58,795 nucleotides of DNA. Origin: Hyphomonadaceae bacterium (GTDB taxonomy: Bacteria > Pseudomonadota > Alphaproteobacteria > Caulobacterales > Hyphomonadaceae). The stretch covers positions 120,351 to 179,145 of the forward strand of contig JALHLU010000010.1 in assembly GCA_022844345.1 (NCBI GenBank), read 5' to 3'. Positions 1 to 9,466 of this stretch are shown here, one piece after another (position 1 is the stretch's first letter; every line of letters begins with the position of its first letter). Made by a program: the position numbers and the translations under genes. Under the pieces are notes generated by a model. It made no database searches and was not told where the DNA came from. It worked only from the letters and a program-made list of their open reading frames with translations.

Positions 1-2718
1 CACGCCGCCCGCGATGGCGTAGGTGATCGGGTTGCTCTCCGCATCCGTCGCCGTCACAGACCCAACCGCCGTCGTGTTCTCCGCGATCGTGTAGCTCTCC
101 GACGTGATCACCGGAGCCGCGTTACTCACCGACGGCGCAAACACCACATCGACGAAGTAGCTGGTTGAATTCCAGGTCTGCGTCGGCATCACGAGGCTGG
201 AGCCGTAGGCAAAGACGCCATTGCCATTGGTCGTAGAGCCAGACGTGACGTTGCTCTGCGGGGCATGGATGATGTTGTAGGCGTCCGAGAACGCGTTGTC
301 GTCTATGCCATCAAAAGCAATCTCGTTCGCAGCTGCGAAGAACCCGCTTCCGGAAATGTAGTTGTCCGCCGTCCTGTATGAGACCGTGTACTGCTGACCA
401 ACCTCGAGACTGATCGGAGACGAGAAAGCCGCCGTCTGCCAGCCGGACTGTCCGACAGTCGATGTGAACGTGACCGTTCCCAGAAGCGCGCCACTCGATG
501 ACCATAGGTGGCCTTGACGAACATCCGTGTCGTTGGAGTCGGCGGAGTGCCTGTAGTACTTCAGTCCCGTGATCATCCCGTCCAGACTGACAGAGAACTT
601 CATCCCAAGCTCGACTTGGGCATTGTCGTTGTAGAGAATGACCCCACTCAGCGCAGCGTTCTCAAATAGCGAGGTGGTAGCCGGAAGCACGGGCTCCGTG
701 ACGGTCACGACATCCTGCGATGGCGTGAAGCTGGAGATGTTGAGGCTGTCGTCGATAGCCCGCGCGAGGATGGAATAGGTTCCTGCCGTCCATGGCGTCC
801 ATGAGTACGACCAGTTTGTCGTTCCCTCCGCAACCCGCCACGTCAGACCACCATCGACCGACACTTCAACGGCCGCGACCTTCCCGTCATCCGACGTTGT
901 CGCCGTGCCGTTTCCATCCGCCGCCGTGCCTGTGATCACTACCGTCTGCCGCGCCGACAGTGTTTCCGGAATATCCGTCATCACGGTCGTCGCTGCGACG
1001 AAATCCGTAGATGCCGTCGCTCGAACCAGACCTTGCGACGCAAGAATCGCGTTCGAGACCATCGGCTGGATACCCATGTCCGCGAACATGTTGATCGTGA
1101 ACTGCTGGATCGCGGTGTTCGCGATATTGGCGCCGTAGGGAGACGAGTCGTGCTGATCGCTGAGGCCCCAGGACCAGAACACTGTGCCAGCGCCAAACAC
1201 CAGCGCCCCGCTCTCGGGATCGCGATACAGTGACAGGTTGTGAGTCGCCGTCCCGGGGTTCGAGGTCATCCCCTGGTCTGTGACGATGCCGCCCCAGTCC
1301 AGAGTCGTCTCGGACAGCCGGATCAGCCCTTCAGGCCGCGTCTCGTCCGTCGGCGAGGTATTCCACTCATAGCCGATGATGCCGGCCGCAATACCGACGG
1401 TTCCGGTCTCGCCGACATCGGTATCACGCCACACCCTCAGGTTCGCAAACGCTTCAGGGATTTTCAGTGCGCCGCCAAACTCGCCGGTGCCATCCGGTCC
1501 GAACAACTGGCCTGTAAGCATTGTTTCGACACAGGCGCACTCGCCGAGCAGACCCGTGAGGCTGCCGGGCGCTGACCCGCCTGCAATATAGTTTCCGTTG
1601 GCGTCCTTCGCATCGACAAAGCGCATGTCGCGCCACGTCCCGGTCCAGATGTTCGTAGGATCAAGGTCGTAATAGTCTTCCGCACCGGCGTTCGGATCAG
1701 CGACCGCCAAGGTTTCCTTGTAGCATACCAGCGTGCGGTATTCGGTTCCGTCAGCCGAAATGCTCGTCTCCCAGCGGGTCTTCCAATAGACTTCGTTGCC
1801 GCTCCAGAACAGCAGGTTGACGCCGGCATCGCGCGCCGCCTCAACGTTCGCGCGCTGCTGCCCTGACCAGTACTCGTCATGGCCGACCGAGATGAAGGCC
1901 TTGTAGTTCTGCAGGTAGTCTGCACCCAGGCGGTCGGTGTCGACCCCCGAAATGTACGAAATGTCGTAGCCCTGCTGTTCCAGCCAGTAGATGGCGGCAT
2001 AATCGGCGCCGAACAGATAGTCCTGCGGACCTGCATAGGTGCCGCCAAAGTCCCGCACGATGAGGGGTCGATTGTAGCTGACCGCATAGCTGCGATTGAC
2101 GGCGTTCGAGCTAGCTCCCGGAATCGGCTCGCGATCGATGAGGCCAGTGGCGTCGCCATAGAGATTTGGCCCGTTATCGGTGCCTTCGCCGCCGAGGCCG
2201 CCATGCCAGCCATTGTAGGCCTGCCAAGTTGTATCCGAAGTCTGCAGGACGATGTCGGCCGCGACGCCGTCATTGCGGACAATGAATGGAATCTGGTTGG
2301 TCTCGCCGGGAATGGGGTTGCCATTGCTGTCGAGACGCTGAAGCCGAGCGATGTAGACGCCGGACACGGCGCTGGCCGGAACGTCCCAGCTATCGGTGAC
2401 CTGCCAGTTGCCGGCATCGACGAGGCCGAGGCTCGCGTCATAGAGCGGCAGAGCCTGGTCCACACCATTGGTGTTGACCCATTCCGCGACTTCGCGCGCG
2501 CCATTGCCGCCATAGTAGCCGAGACGAAAAATCTCAACCTTGTAGTCGCCCCCGGCTTGGCCATCGAGATTGATCTTGAAATCGATACGCGTCCCCGCAT
2601 TGACGCTCATATCGGTGGCGAAGCCCTCGATGGAGTCGCTCCCGGCAGCATCCCAATAGGACTTCTCCGCAACACCATCGGTGCGCGCGTTTTCGACGAG
2701 AATGCGGTTGCTGCTCAT
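1..2718 (-). CDS. Large secreted protein: DMFase-like head, Ig-like, DUF4082 and cadherin modules (partial, runs off left edge)
   Basis: The first 906 codons are open and continue past the window edge, so the C-terminus is missing. Residues about 15-560 resemble the C-terminal domain of the N,N-dimethylformamidase large subunit, with the hallmark stretch HDEYWS near 280 followed by [14 protein letters not shown] near 305. An Ig-like module (about 570-660, '[10 protein letters not shown]') follows, then a DUF4082-type beta domain (about 680-845, '[20 protein letters not shown]') and the beginning of a cadherin-like repeat ('[17 protein letters not shown]'). There is no N-terminal signal peptide; together with a type I secretion pair a few kb upstream this suggests C-terminal, type-I-mediated export (inference; the RTX end would lie outside the window). 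Its ATG overlaps the stop of the CobW gene as ATGA. The substrate is unknown. Confidence 0.85.
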   Translation of the reverse strand, partial: MSSNRILVENARTDGVAEKSYWDAAGSDSIEGFATDMSVNAGTRIDFKINLDGQAGGDYKVEIFRLGYYGGNGAREVAEWVNTNGVDQALPLYDASLGLVDAGNWQVTDSWDVPASAVSGVYIARLQRLDSNGNPIPGETNQIPFIVRNDGVAADIVLQTSDTTWQAYNGWHGGLGGEGTDNGPNLYGDATGLIDREPIPGASSNAVNRSYAVSYNRPLIVRDFGGTYAGPQDYLFGADYAAIYWLEQQGYDISYISGVDTDRLGADYLQNYKAFISVGHDEYWSGQQRANVEAARDAGVNLLFWSGNEVYWKTRWETSISADGTEYRTLVCYKETLAVADPNAGAEDYYDLDPTNIWTGTWRDMRFVDAKDANGNYIAGGSAPGSLTGLLGECACVETMLTGQLFGPDGTGEFGGALKIPEAFANLRVWRDTDVGETGTVGIAAGIIGYEWNTSPTDETRPEGLIRLSETTLDWGGIVTDQGMTSNPGTATHNLSLYRDPESGALVFGAGTVFWSWGLSDQHDSSPYGANIANTAIQQFTINMFADMGIQPMVSNAILASQGLVRATASTDFVAATTVMTDIPETLSARQTVVITGTAADGNGTATTSDDGKVAAVEVSVDGGLTWRVAEGTTNWSYSWTPWTAGTYSILARAIDDSLNISSFTPSQDVVTVTEPVLPATTSLFENAALSGVILYNDNAQVELGMKFSVSLDGMITGLKYYRHSADSNDTDVRQGHLWSSSGALLGTVTFTSTVGQSGWQTAAFSSPISLEVGQQYTVSYRTADNYISGSGFFAAANEIAFDGIDDNAFSDAYNIIHAPQSNVTSGSTTNGNGVFAYGSSLVMPTQTWNSTSYFVDVVFAPSVSNAAPVITSESYTIAENTTAVGSVTATDAESNPITYAIAGGV

Positions 2719-4025
2719 GCTTCAGCGCCTGCTTGTGACGAGGATTTCTTGAAGGAGTCGCGCTGCGCAGGGGCGCCACGCATCGAAATGGGAAGCGCGG
2801 CTCGCCGCGGGGGGGACCAGTTGTGAACGAGGCAGTTGTCCAGCGCCGCCGTGATAGCGGCCCGGTCAAGTCCGATCCCGATGAAGACAAGCAACTGTCG
2901 GCGATCGCCATAGACCGGAATCCAGTCCCGGTGAATGCGTTCCAGGATAGCGGGATCCTTCGGCCACGACTGCGTGGGCGTCGCGGCCCACCACACGCCA
3001 TGGGAGTCAAAGGTCGTCATCGCGCCGGCAAGACTGAACTCAAGAGCAAGATTGGGCTGTTCCGACACCCAGAAATGCCCCTTGCCGCGGAGAACACCTG
3101 GCAGATTTCCGGTCAACACCTTGCGCAGACGCAAGGAGTCGAACGGTTTGCGAGCGCGATAGGTGAACGATGTCAGACCGTAGGCGTCGGTCTCAGGCTG
3201 GTGATCTGCGAAATTGTGCATTTCGCGGAACCAACGAGCACTCCTGCGTGCCTTTTCGAAATCGAAAAGACCTGTGCCGAGCACACAGTCCAGCGGCACG
3301 TTTGATCTGTCAGCCTGGACAAGCTTGGCGGCTGGATTCAGCGCGCCGATGATGCGCATCGCACCCGCGACGCGCTCGTCGCCTGCGTCCGTCACCTTGT
3401 TCAGCACGACCACATCGGCGAATTCGATCTGGTCCACAAGCAGCTCGACAAGGCTGCGCGGATCGTTCTCGTCGCGTGCCTCACCCAAGTCGCGAAGATT
3501 GTCACGGCCACCGAACTGGTCGGCAAGCGTCATCGCATCGACGACCGTCACCATGGTGTCCAGCCGCGCCACGTCTCCAAGACAAGAGCCATCTTCGGCG
3601 CGGAAATCAAAGGTCGCCGCCACAGGCAAGGGTTCGGAAATTCCCGTCGACTCGATCACAAGTTCGTCGAAGCGCCCCGACTCCGCCAGGCGGCGGACTT
3701 CGTGGAGCAAGTCATCGCGCAGCGTGCAACAGATGCACCCGTTGGTCATCTCGACCAGGCTCTCGTCCGTCCTGCTGAGTTGTGCTGTCCCGCGGCGGAT
3801 CAGGTCCGCATCAATGTTCACCTCGGACATGTCATTGACGATGACCGCGACCCGCCTTCCTTCGCGGTTATTGAGAATGTTGTTGAGGAGCGTTGTTTTG
3901 CCGGCGCCGAGAAATCCAGACAGCACAGTAACCGGAAGACGCGTATCGACGCGCGCCGCTCCAGCGGCATGGCCCAACCTGCCTTCGGCTTCGGCTTTGC
4001 CCATCTGCTCGAGCTTATTCCCCAT
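2715..4025 (-). CDS. CobW/ZigA-family GTP-binding metallochaperone
   Basis: A 436-residue G3E GTPase. Walker A is GFLGAGKT at 37-44, the metal-binding GCICC motif of the COG0523 group is at 96-100, and an NKVTD guanine-specificity motif lies near 208. The C-terminal half matches the CobW C-terminal domain ([12 protein letters not shown], then '[16 protein letters not shown]', typical of the zinc-regulated ZigA/YciC branch). Members use GTP hydrolysis to deliver or load metals, usually zinc, and are often induced by Zur; I found no convincing Zur palindrome upstream. The stop overlaps the start of the downstream secreted protein by four bases, so the two are likely translated together. A second in-frame ATG seven codons downstream is an alternative start. 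Confidence 0.88.
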   Translation of the reverse strand: MGNKLEQMGKAEAEGRLGHAAGAARVDTRLPVTVLSGFLGAGKTTLLNNILNNREGRRVAVIVNDMSEVNIDADLIRRGTAQLSRTDESLVEMTNGCICCTLRDDLLHEVRRLAESGRFDELVIESTGISEPLPVAATFDFRAEDGSCLGDVARLDTMVTVVDAMTLADQFGGRDNLRDLGEARDENDPRSLVELLVDQIEFADVVVLNKVTDAGDERVAGAMRIIGALNPAAKLVQADRSNVPLDCVLGTGLFDFEKARRSARWFREMHNFADHQPETDAYGLTSFTYRARKPFDSLRLRKVLTGNLPGVLRGKGHFWVSEQPNLALEFSLAGAMTTFDSHGVWWAATPTQSWPKDPAILERIHRDWIPVYGDRRQLLVFIGIGLDRAAITAALDNCLVHNWSPPRRAALPISMRGAPAQRDSFKKSSSQAGAEA

Positions 4026-4346
4026 CCCCAGGCCAACCCTCTGATCCGATCAATGCGTCGAAGGTCGCCAACGGCAACCCGCAGATCGGGCATGCAAGAC
4101 AGGAGCCACCCTAACGGCAAGTCGGCGTCGGTTTGAAGCTTCTTCCCCAAATACACGAGTACTCTGGACCGCTCAAAAACACGCGTTGGATCGCGCCATA
4201 CAAGCGAATCGCCGTCACCGATCGTGTCGAAAATCAACACAAACGATCGCGCCAGAGGAGACTTGCGGTTAGGCGTTCAACTCGCGAACGAATTGTGCTC
4301 CGTGTACCCTCATGTTCTTGCCAGGACACAAATCAGGAGGTGCAGT
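4026..4346. other. Intergenic region between HlyD and CobW genes
   Basis: This 321-bp stretch has no convincing gene; open frames here lack family motifs and good ribosome binding sites. It probably carries the end of the secretion operon and a promoter for the CobW gene. I could not identify a strong -35/-10 pair or terminator hairpin. Confidence 0.4.
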
Positions 4347-5711
4347 CTACTTCTCGCGGAAGCTCTTCCAGAACGCCTGGGTCAGCGGCTCGACGAGATA
4401 TTGAAGCGCGGTACGTTGACGGATTGGAACAACCACCTCAGCCGGGATTCCAGGTCGAACCGAATTGCTACCGGTGACTGCTGAAGGGAACAGGCGGCCT
4501 AGTTCTTCGTCGCTCACGCTGGCTTCGATCCTGTAGTAGGACATGCCTGTGTATTCATCGATCAGCTTGTCAGCGGACACCTTGTCGATAACGCCATGGA
4601 TCACCGGGGCATTGCGCTCGCCGACTCCAATCAGCCTGATCTGCGCAGCTGCCCCGATTGAGATGTCTTCACCGCTTTCTGGCGGCACAGTCGCCTCGAT
4701 TATCAGCGCACGCGCTTTGGGGACGATGTCCATCACGTGCGCCTTGGGTTCAATAATGCCGCCCACGGTAAAGGCTGTAAGCGAGACCACGTGCCCCGAT
4801 GCAGGAGCACGCAGGCGGGTGCGGCCCAACTGGGCCACCACGGCCTCGTAGCGGGGCGCCACTTCTGAAAGCATCGTATCCACTTCACGCAATTCGCCCG
4901 CGCGATCGACCCGGAGCTCAGCCCCGAGCGAGATGATTTCGACTTTTGCCTCGCTGAGCGCCTCAAGGGTGCCGGAAATCTCTGAATCTATGCGTCCGAC
5001 ATTGCCCTGCAGGCTCGCTTGTTCGCGCTCCAGTTCGCGCAGCCGGCCGACAGTGGTCAGGCCCTTCTCGCGAAGGTCTGACAGACGTGTGATTTCTCCG
5101 TCCAGCAAGTTCAGCTGCCTCAGAATCGCATCCTTTTCCTGCGCATAGCCGGGCAGGCGGGCATTCAACTGTTCGATCTTGTGCTGAAGGATCGTGGTCC
5201 GGGCGGACTTCGCGTCGGATCGCGCCAGAAGTTCCCGGCGCTGCCGGTCAAGAATGGCGTCGGCGGCGGCGCGGTCTGCCACGTTGAGCGTGTCCCAACG
5301 GACAGGACCCTTCAGGGCCGATGGACGGTTGTCTTCCGCCAGCAATCGCGCCCGATGCGCTTCGAGTTCGATAAGGCGGCCGAAAAGCGCGCGCTCCTGG
5401 CTCTTGAGGTCGGTGTCATCCAGCTCGAGCAGGACATCTCCTTCCGTCACCTCGGCCCCTTCGCTGACATGGAGCGCACGGACAATGCCGCCGTCGAGAT
5501 GTTGGACGGCTTGCCGGTTACCAGCCGCAATGACAGAGCCCTGCGCCACCACCGCCGCATCAAGCGGCGTCAACGCGGCCCATCCGATAAAACCAACAAA
5601 GAATATCCCGCCGACGACAGCTCCACTAATTGCTTCCGGCCAGGCGCTCGGAAGGCTGTCGTCAAAGCGCCAGAACCGGCGCGCGACCGAGGCGGCAAAA
5701 CCGTTGCTCAT
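4347..5711 (-). CDS. HlyD-family type I secretion membrane fusion protein
   Basis: A 454-residue periplasmic adaptor linking the ABC transporter in the inner membrane to a TolC-type outer-membrane channel. There is one N-terminal membrane segment at about 29-48, then the first half of the lipoyl domain ('GNRQAVQHLDGGIVRALHVSEGA'), a long coiled coil at about 100-285, the second lipoyl half ('RTRLRAPASGHVVSL') and a beta-barrel/C-terminal region ending 'GIPAEVVVPIRQRTALQYLVEPL', all as in PrtE/HlyD. The start lies only two bases after the stop of the ABC gene, so the two form an operon. No TolC gene is present in the window. Confidence 0.93.
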   Translation of the reverse strand: MSNGFAASVARRFWRFDDSLPSAWPEAISGAVVGGIFFVGFIGWAALTPLDAAVVAQGSVIAAGNRQAVQHLDGGIVRALHVSEGAEVTEGDVLLELDDTDLKSQERALFGRLIELEAHRARLLAEDNRPSALKGPVRWDTLNVADRAAADAILDRQRRELLARSDAKSARTTILQHKIEQLNARLPGYAQEKDAILRQLNLLDGEITRLSDLREKGLTTVGRLRELEREQASLQGNVGRIDSEISGTLEALSEAKVEIISLGAELRVDRAGELREVDTMLSEVAPRYEAVVAQLGRTRLRAPASGHVVSLTAFTVGGIIEPKAHVMDIVPKARALIIEATVPPESGEDISIGAAAQIRLIGVGERNAPVIHGVIDKVSADKLIDEYTGMSYYRIEASVSDEELGRLFPSAVTGSNSVRPGIPAEVVVPIRQRTALQYLVEPLTQAFWKSFREK

Positions 5712-5713
5712 GG

Positions 5714-7546
5714 CTAGGCAGCTCCACCGAAGGCGCGCCGCGAACTCACGGAGCGGATTGCAGCTGATTTCAATTCGGACAACACTTCATCCTTGGGACC
5801 AAACTTCTCGGTCTGGCCGTCACGCAGGACGAGCAGCTTGTCTGCAACTTCAAGAATGCCGGCGCGGTGAGTCATGATGACGACACAGGCCCCGCGCGCC
5901 TTTGCCGCTCTTAACGTTGCGACGAGCATGGCGTCGCCTTCAGAATCCAGATGGGCGTTGGGTTCATCCAGGACGATCACTTGCGGGTCGCCGTAAAGCG
6001 CGCGGGCAAGCGCAACACGCTGCTGCTGACCCGCAGACAGGCCTTCGCCACGCGGACCAAGCACTGCATTATAGCCGCTCGGAATACGCTGGATCATTTC
6101 GTGAGCGCCGGCTGCCTGCGCGGCTGGGACGACGCGCGCTGCTGCTTCCGGGTCGGAGCTGAACCTGCAAATGTTCTCTCCAATCGATCCGCCAAACAGC
6201 ACCGAATCCTGGGGCAGGTAGCCGATATAGGCGCCCAGCTTGTCGGACTCCCAATCTGCGATGCTGGAACCGTCGACGCGCACTGTTCCCCCTGAAGGCA
6301 ACTGCGCGCCGACAAGCACGCGGGCGAGTGTGGATTTCCCGGCCCCGGAAGGACCGATGACACCGATGATCTCGCCGGGACCAATGGAAAAGCTGATGCC
6401 AGAGAGAAGCAGTCTGTCCTGCCCACTGGCCTGCAGCGTTATGCCCTCAGCGCTCAGGTTGGCGCGCGGAGCGGGCAAGGGTTGCGGGGCTTTGTCGACA
6501 CTCGCCCCGTCAAGAAAGCCCACAATCGTCTTCCTTGCGGCGCGCGCCAGGCTGATCTGACGCCAGCTGCCGACAATCTGCTCGATTGGCGCGAGCGCCC
6601 TGCCCGTGAGGATCGACGCTGCGATCAAGGCGCCGGGCGATATTTCTTCGCGCACAGCCAGATAGGCTCCTAGCCCCAGGCTCGCCGACTGAAGGACCAT
6701 TCTGAGCAACCGGATAAGCCCCGCATAGCGCCCAGCCAGGAAGTGGTTGCGGGCCTCAGCCTCGTGAAGCCGGTTGCGTTCCCCTATGACCCGGTTCGAC
6801 ATGGCGCCCTTCATGCCCAGCGCACGAATAGTTCCACGGCTCACCTGATTGAGTTCCGCCGCCGCATAGGCTGCTGGCATGCGCGCAGCAGCCTCAGCCA
6901 CGGCCTTGCGTGTCGCGCGTTCCCCCATGATCGCAACAGCGAGGAGCACGGCAGCGCCGACAAGGATAAGCGCCCCGAGCATCGGATGGAATCCGAATGC
7001 GACGAGGACGAACAGCGGCGCGAAGGGGAGATCCAGCAATCCCGTGGCGCCTTGGCCTTGTATGAATTGCCTGAGCGTGTCGAACTCGCGAAGAATCTGC
7101 GTGCTGCGGGCGTCCATGCGGTCGCGCGGATCAAAGCCCGTCATCACCAGGCGGGGCGTTAGTGCGCGGTCGAGGCGGAGAGATGCGCGCGCGAGAAGCC
7201 GCTGCCGGCTCCCCTCAAGATAGGAGTGGGTAATCAGCGCGAACACCACGATCACGCTGAGGAAGACAAGCGTCATAAGTCCGCGCGAGGTCAAGACGCG
7301 ATCATAGACCTGCATCATGTAGATCGACGGCGACAGGTAGAGCACTGCGATCAGCGCCGAGAACCCGAGCGCAACCTTGAAGTGCAGCGAGCACTCCTTC
7401 AGCGCATCGAGAAACTCTGCCTCGCCGCGTGATTTCTGGTCGGACGGCGACGCGCGGGTACCTGAACTCGCCAAACTCACTGGCCGCCCCTCACAAACTT
7501 TGTCCTTGCCAGGCTGCGCCGGCGCCGCCTGAGAAAACCAGGCCAA
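5714..7546 (-). CDS. Type I secretion permease/ATPase (PrtD/AprD family)
   Basis: A 610-residue half-transporter. Membrane segments occupy about 58-110, 172-206 and 284-312; the nucleotide-binding domain has Walker A GPSGAGKST at 398-406, signature LSAGQQQ at 503-509, Walker B VIVLDEP at 523-529 and a switch histidine in MTHRAG near 560. No C39 peptidase domain is present, so substrates should carry an uncleaved C-terminal signal. It heads a leftward operon with the HlyD gene. The probable substrate is the very large multidomain protein at the left edge, by proximity. The ATG at 7546 gives an extended polar N-terminus of about 45 residues; a later start is possible. Confidence 0.93.
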   Translation of the reverse strand: MAWFSQAAPAQPGKDKVCEGRPVSLASSGTRASPSDQKSRGEAEFLDALKECSLHFKVALGFSALIAVLYLSPSIYMMQVYDRVLTSRGLMTLVFLSVIVVFALITHSYLEGSRQRLLARASLRLDRALTPRLVMTGFDPRDRMDARSTQILREFDTLRQFIQGQGATGLLDLPFAPLFVLVAFGFHPMLGALILVGAAVLLAVAIMGERATRKAVAEAAARMPAAYAAAELNQVSRGTIRALGMKGAMSNRVIGERNRLHEAEARNHFLAGRYAGLIRLLRMVLQSASLGLGAYLAVREEISPGALIAASILTGRALAPIEQIVGSWRQISLARAARKTIVGFLDGASVDKAPQPLPAPRANLSAEGITLQASGQDRLLLSGISFSIGPGEIIGVIGPSGAGKSTLARVLVGAQLPSGGTVRVDGSSIADWESDKLGAYIGYLPQDSVLFGGSIGENICRFSSDPEAAARVVPAAQAAGAHEMIQRIPSGYNAVLGPRGEGLSAGQQQRVALARALYGDPQVIVLDEPNAHLDSEGDAMLVATLRAAKARGACVVIMTHRAGILEVADKLLVLRDGQTEKFGPKDEVLSELKSAAIRSVSSRRAFGGAA

Positions 7547-7864
7547 GCCCTAGTTCACCGAACTGTGCCCTCAGCGTGCAAACTTGGCGCCGCCGAATTC
7601 GCCCGCCCCAACTCAAGGCGCCAGCGCTTGGCAACCTGCAGGCGAAATCAGGTAGCGCCCCGGCGCGCCGTCGCGCTCACGCCGTGGCCGGGCTGCCCGC
7701 GTTGGGTAACCAAGAAACACGCCAGAATACCATGATCTCGCTATCGGAGGTTGCGCCTTCGCCTGGCAGGCGAAGCGCAGTCATGACGCGGGCCGGCGCT
7801 GCAATTCAGGTCGCGAGAGGGAAGCCGGTGGGGCCGGGGCGGAGCGGCTGATTAACCAATCCGC
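7547..7864. other. Intergenic region upstream of the type I secretion operon
   Basis: This 318-bp stretch holds no supported gene. It should contain the promoter of the ABC/HlyD operon and the 3' end signal of the KAS III gene. The only striking element is the palindrome at 7757-7775. Confidence 0.4.
7757..7775. repeat. Perfect 9-1-9 palindrome
   Basis: CTTCGCCTG and CAGGCGAAG are separated by a single base. No T-tract follows on either strand, so a simple rho-independent terminator is unlikely. It lies about 210 bases before the ABC transporter start and about 90 bases after the KAS III stop. It may be an operator or just a chance GC-rich palindrome. Confidence 0.45.
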
Positions 7865-8983
7865 TCAGGCTGTCTTCTCGACGAACACCGTTCCGGCCGA
7901 ATAACCGGCGCCGAACGAGCAGATCAGGCCCTTCTCGCCAGCCTTGAAGTCGGACGAATGCTTGTGGAAAGCGATGATCGATCCCGCCGACGACGTATTC
8001 GCATACGTGTCCAGCACGGTCGGGCTTTCATCCTCGCTCGCCTCGTGCCCCAGAACGCGCTCGGCGATCAGGCGGTTCATCCCGGCATTGGCCTGGTGCA
8101 GCCACATCCGCCGCAGCTCGGTCGACTTGATGTTGAGCCGGTCCATCTCGGCGAGGATCATCTGCGAGACCATCGGGACCACTTCCTTGAACACCTTCCG
8201 CCCCTCTTGGACGAACAGCTTGTCGGATTTGCCGGCGCCCTCCGGATCGCCGCGATTGAGGAAGCCGAAATTGTTGCGGATGTTGTTCGAGAACTGCGTC
8301 TTGAGGTGCGTGCCGAGAATGGACCAGCCGGCCTTGGCGCGGTCATCGGACTCGACCAGCACGGCTGTCGCCACATCGCCGAAGATGAAGTGGCTGTCGC
8401 GGTCGGTGAAATTGAGATGTCCCGAGCAGATTTCCGGGTTTACCATAAGCACGGTCTTCGCATGGCCCGCGCGCACGAAGTCCGCCGCCGTCTGGATGCC
8501 GAAGGTTGCCGACGAACACGCCACGTTCATGTCGAAGGCAAAGCCAGGCGCGCCCAGCGCGGCCTGCACCTCGATGGCCATCGCCGGATAGGCCCGCTGC
8601 ATGTTGGACGCAGCACAGATCACCGCGTCGATTTCCTTGCCTTCACGACCCGCCTTCGCCAGCGCCTCCTGCGCCGACTTCACCGCGATCTCGGCCAGGA
8701 TGGAAATCTCCTCGTTCGGCCGCTCGGCGATGTTGGGCGTCATACGCTTCGGATCGAGCACGCCGTCCTTGTCGACCACATAGCGGGACCTGATGCCTGA
8801 AGCCTTCTCGATGAACTCGACGGAGGAGTGCGGTTTGGGCTGGACAGTGCCGGCCGCGATCTCCTCGGCATGTTCGCCATTCCACCTGTCCGCCCAGGCA
8901 TTGAAGCTCGTCACCAGTTCAGCATTGGAAATCGAGTGGGGCGGCGTATAGAGCCCCGTGGCGGAAATCACCGGACGCGACAT
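7865..8983 (-). CDS. Beta-ketoacyl-ACP synthase III-type enzyme
   Basis: A 372-residue thiolase-fold protein of the FabH class. The Cys-His-Asn triad is intact: C156 in NVACSSATFG, H296 in WLHQANAGMN and N329 in TYANTSSAGS. The family condenses an acyl-CoA or acyl-ACP with malonyl-ACP at the start of fatty acid, secondary lipid or alkyl chain synthesis. It is longer than canonical FabH (about 320 residues) because of an N-terminal insertion around 28-55, like the 'FabH2-type' proteins of many proteobacteria, so its substrate may not be acetyl-CoA. It stands alone; no fabD, plsX or acpP lies beside it, which argues against it being the housekeeping FabH. Confidence 0.87.
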   Translation of the reverse strand: MSRPVISATGLYTPPHSISNAELVTSFNAWADRWNGEHAEEIAAGTVQPKPHSSVEFIEKASGIRSRYVVDKDGVLDPKRMTPNIAERPNEEISILAEIAVKSAQEALAKAGREGKEIDAVICAASNMQRAYPAMAIEVQAALGAPGFAFDMNVACSSATFGIQTAADFVRAGHAKTVLMVNPEICSGHLNFTDRDSHFIFGDVATAVLVESDDRAKAGWSILGTHLKTQFSNNIRNNFGFLNRGDPEGAGKSDKLFVQEGRKVFKEVVPMVSQMILAEMDRLNIKSTELRRMWLHQANAGMNRLIAERVLGHEASEDESPTVLDTYANTSSAGSIIAFHKHSSDFKAGEKGLICSFGAGYSAGTVFVEKTA

Positions 8984-9115
8984 GAAAAACCTCGTTCTGA
9001 GCGCGAAGGTTTAGACCTGTCGCCTGATACCGTCGAGTAGGCAGATGTGACGCGGCGGCAACATGGTGCGGCGCTATGGCGCTGCGTCGAGAACGATAGA
9101 AGGAAGGCCGGATCG

Positions 9116-9466
9116 ATGGCGAAGAAATTCCGCTTGAAAGCCGAGGATATAAAGCCTCTGGCCACTGGCCACGGCGGCTGCATCGCATCCGACATGATCA
9201 CCTGCCAGGGCCGCCCGGTCGGTTTCATGTACCGCGAAAAGCCCGACCATGATCTCGACAGCGGTTGGCGCTTCATGGCGGGCCTTGAAGACCAGGACTA
9301 CATGGACGACGCGGACAATCACGGCATCTACGACGTGAACACCATCGCAAACTGCGATCCCACCATCATCCCCTTGCTTGATTCGCCGGAGGGCAGCGTG
9401 TTCGAGCGCACACCGGGCGCGAGGGACTTGAGGCCTGTAACAGACTGGGAGCCGCCGGAAGATTAG
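9116..9466 (+). CDS. DUF2185 (Imm33-like) protein
   Basis: A 116-residue protein matching the DUF2185 family throughout: 'GGCIASDMITCQGRPVGFMYREKPD', 'DSGWRFMAGLEDQDYMDDADN' and 'IYDVNTIANCDPTIIPLLDSPEGSVFER'. The ATG at 9116 was chosen because AGAAGGAAGG lies just upstream; a longer frame from 9047 has no such site. Relatives are found alone and as immunity proteins near polymorphic toxins; no toxin gene is adjacent here, so the role is open. Its stop codon overlaps that of the convergent kinase-like gene. Confidence 0.82.
   Translation: MAKKFRLKAEDIKPLATGHGGCIASDMITCQGRPVGFMYREKPDHDLDSGWRFMAGLEDQDYMDDADNHGIYDVNTIANCDPTIIPLLDSPEGSVFERTPGARDLRPVTDWEPPED

Noticed and set aside
4026-4346. A Zur box upstream of the CobW gene
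   Set aside because: No AT-rich palindrome of the Zur type could be found, although the protein family is often Zur-controlled.
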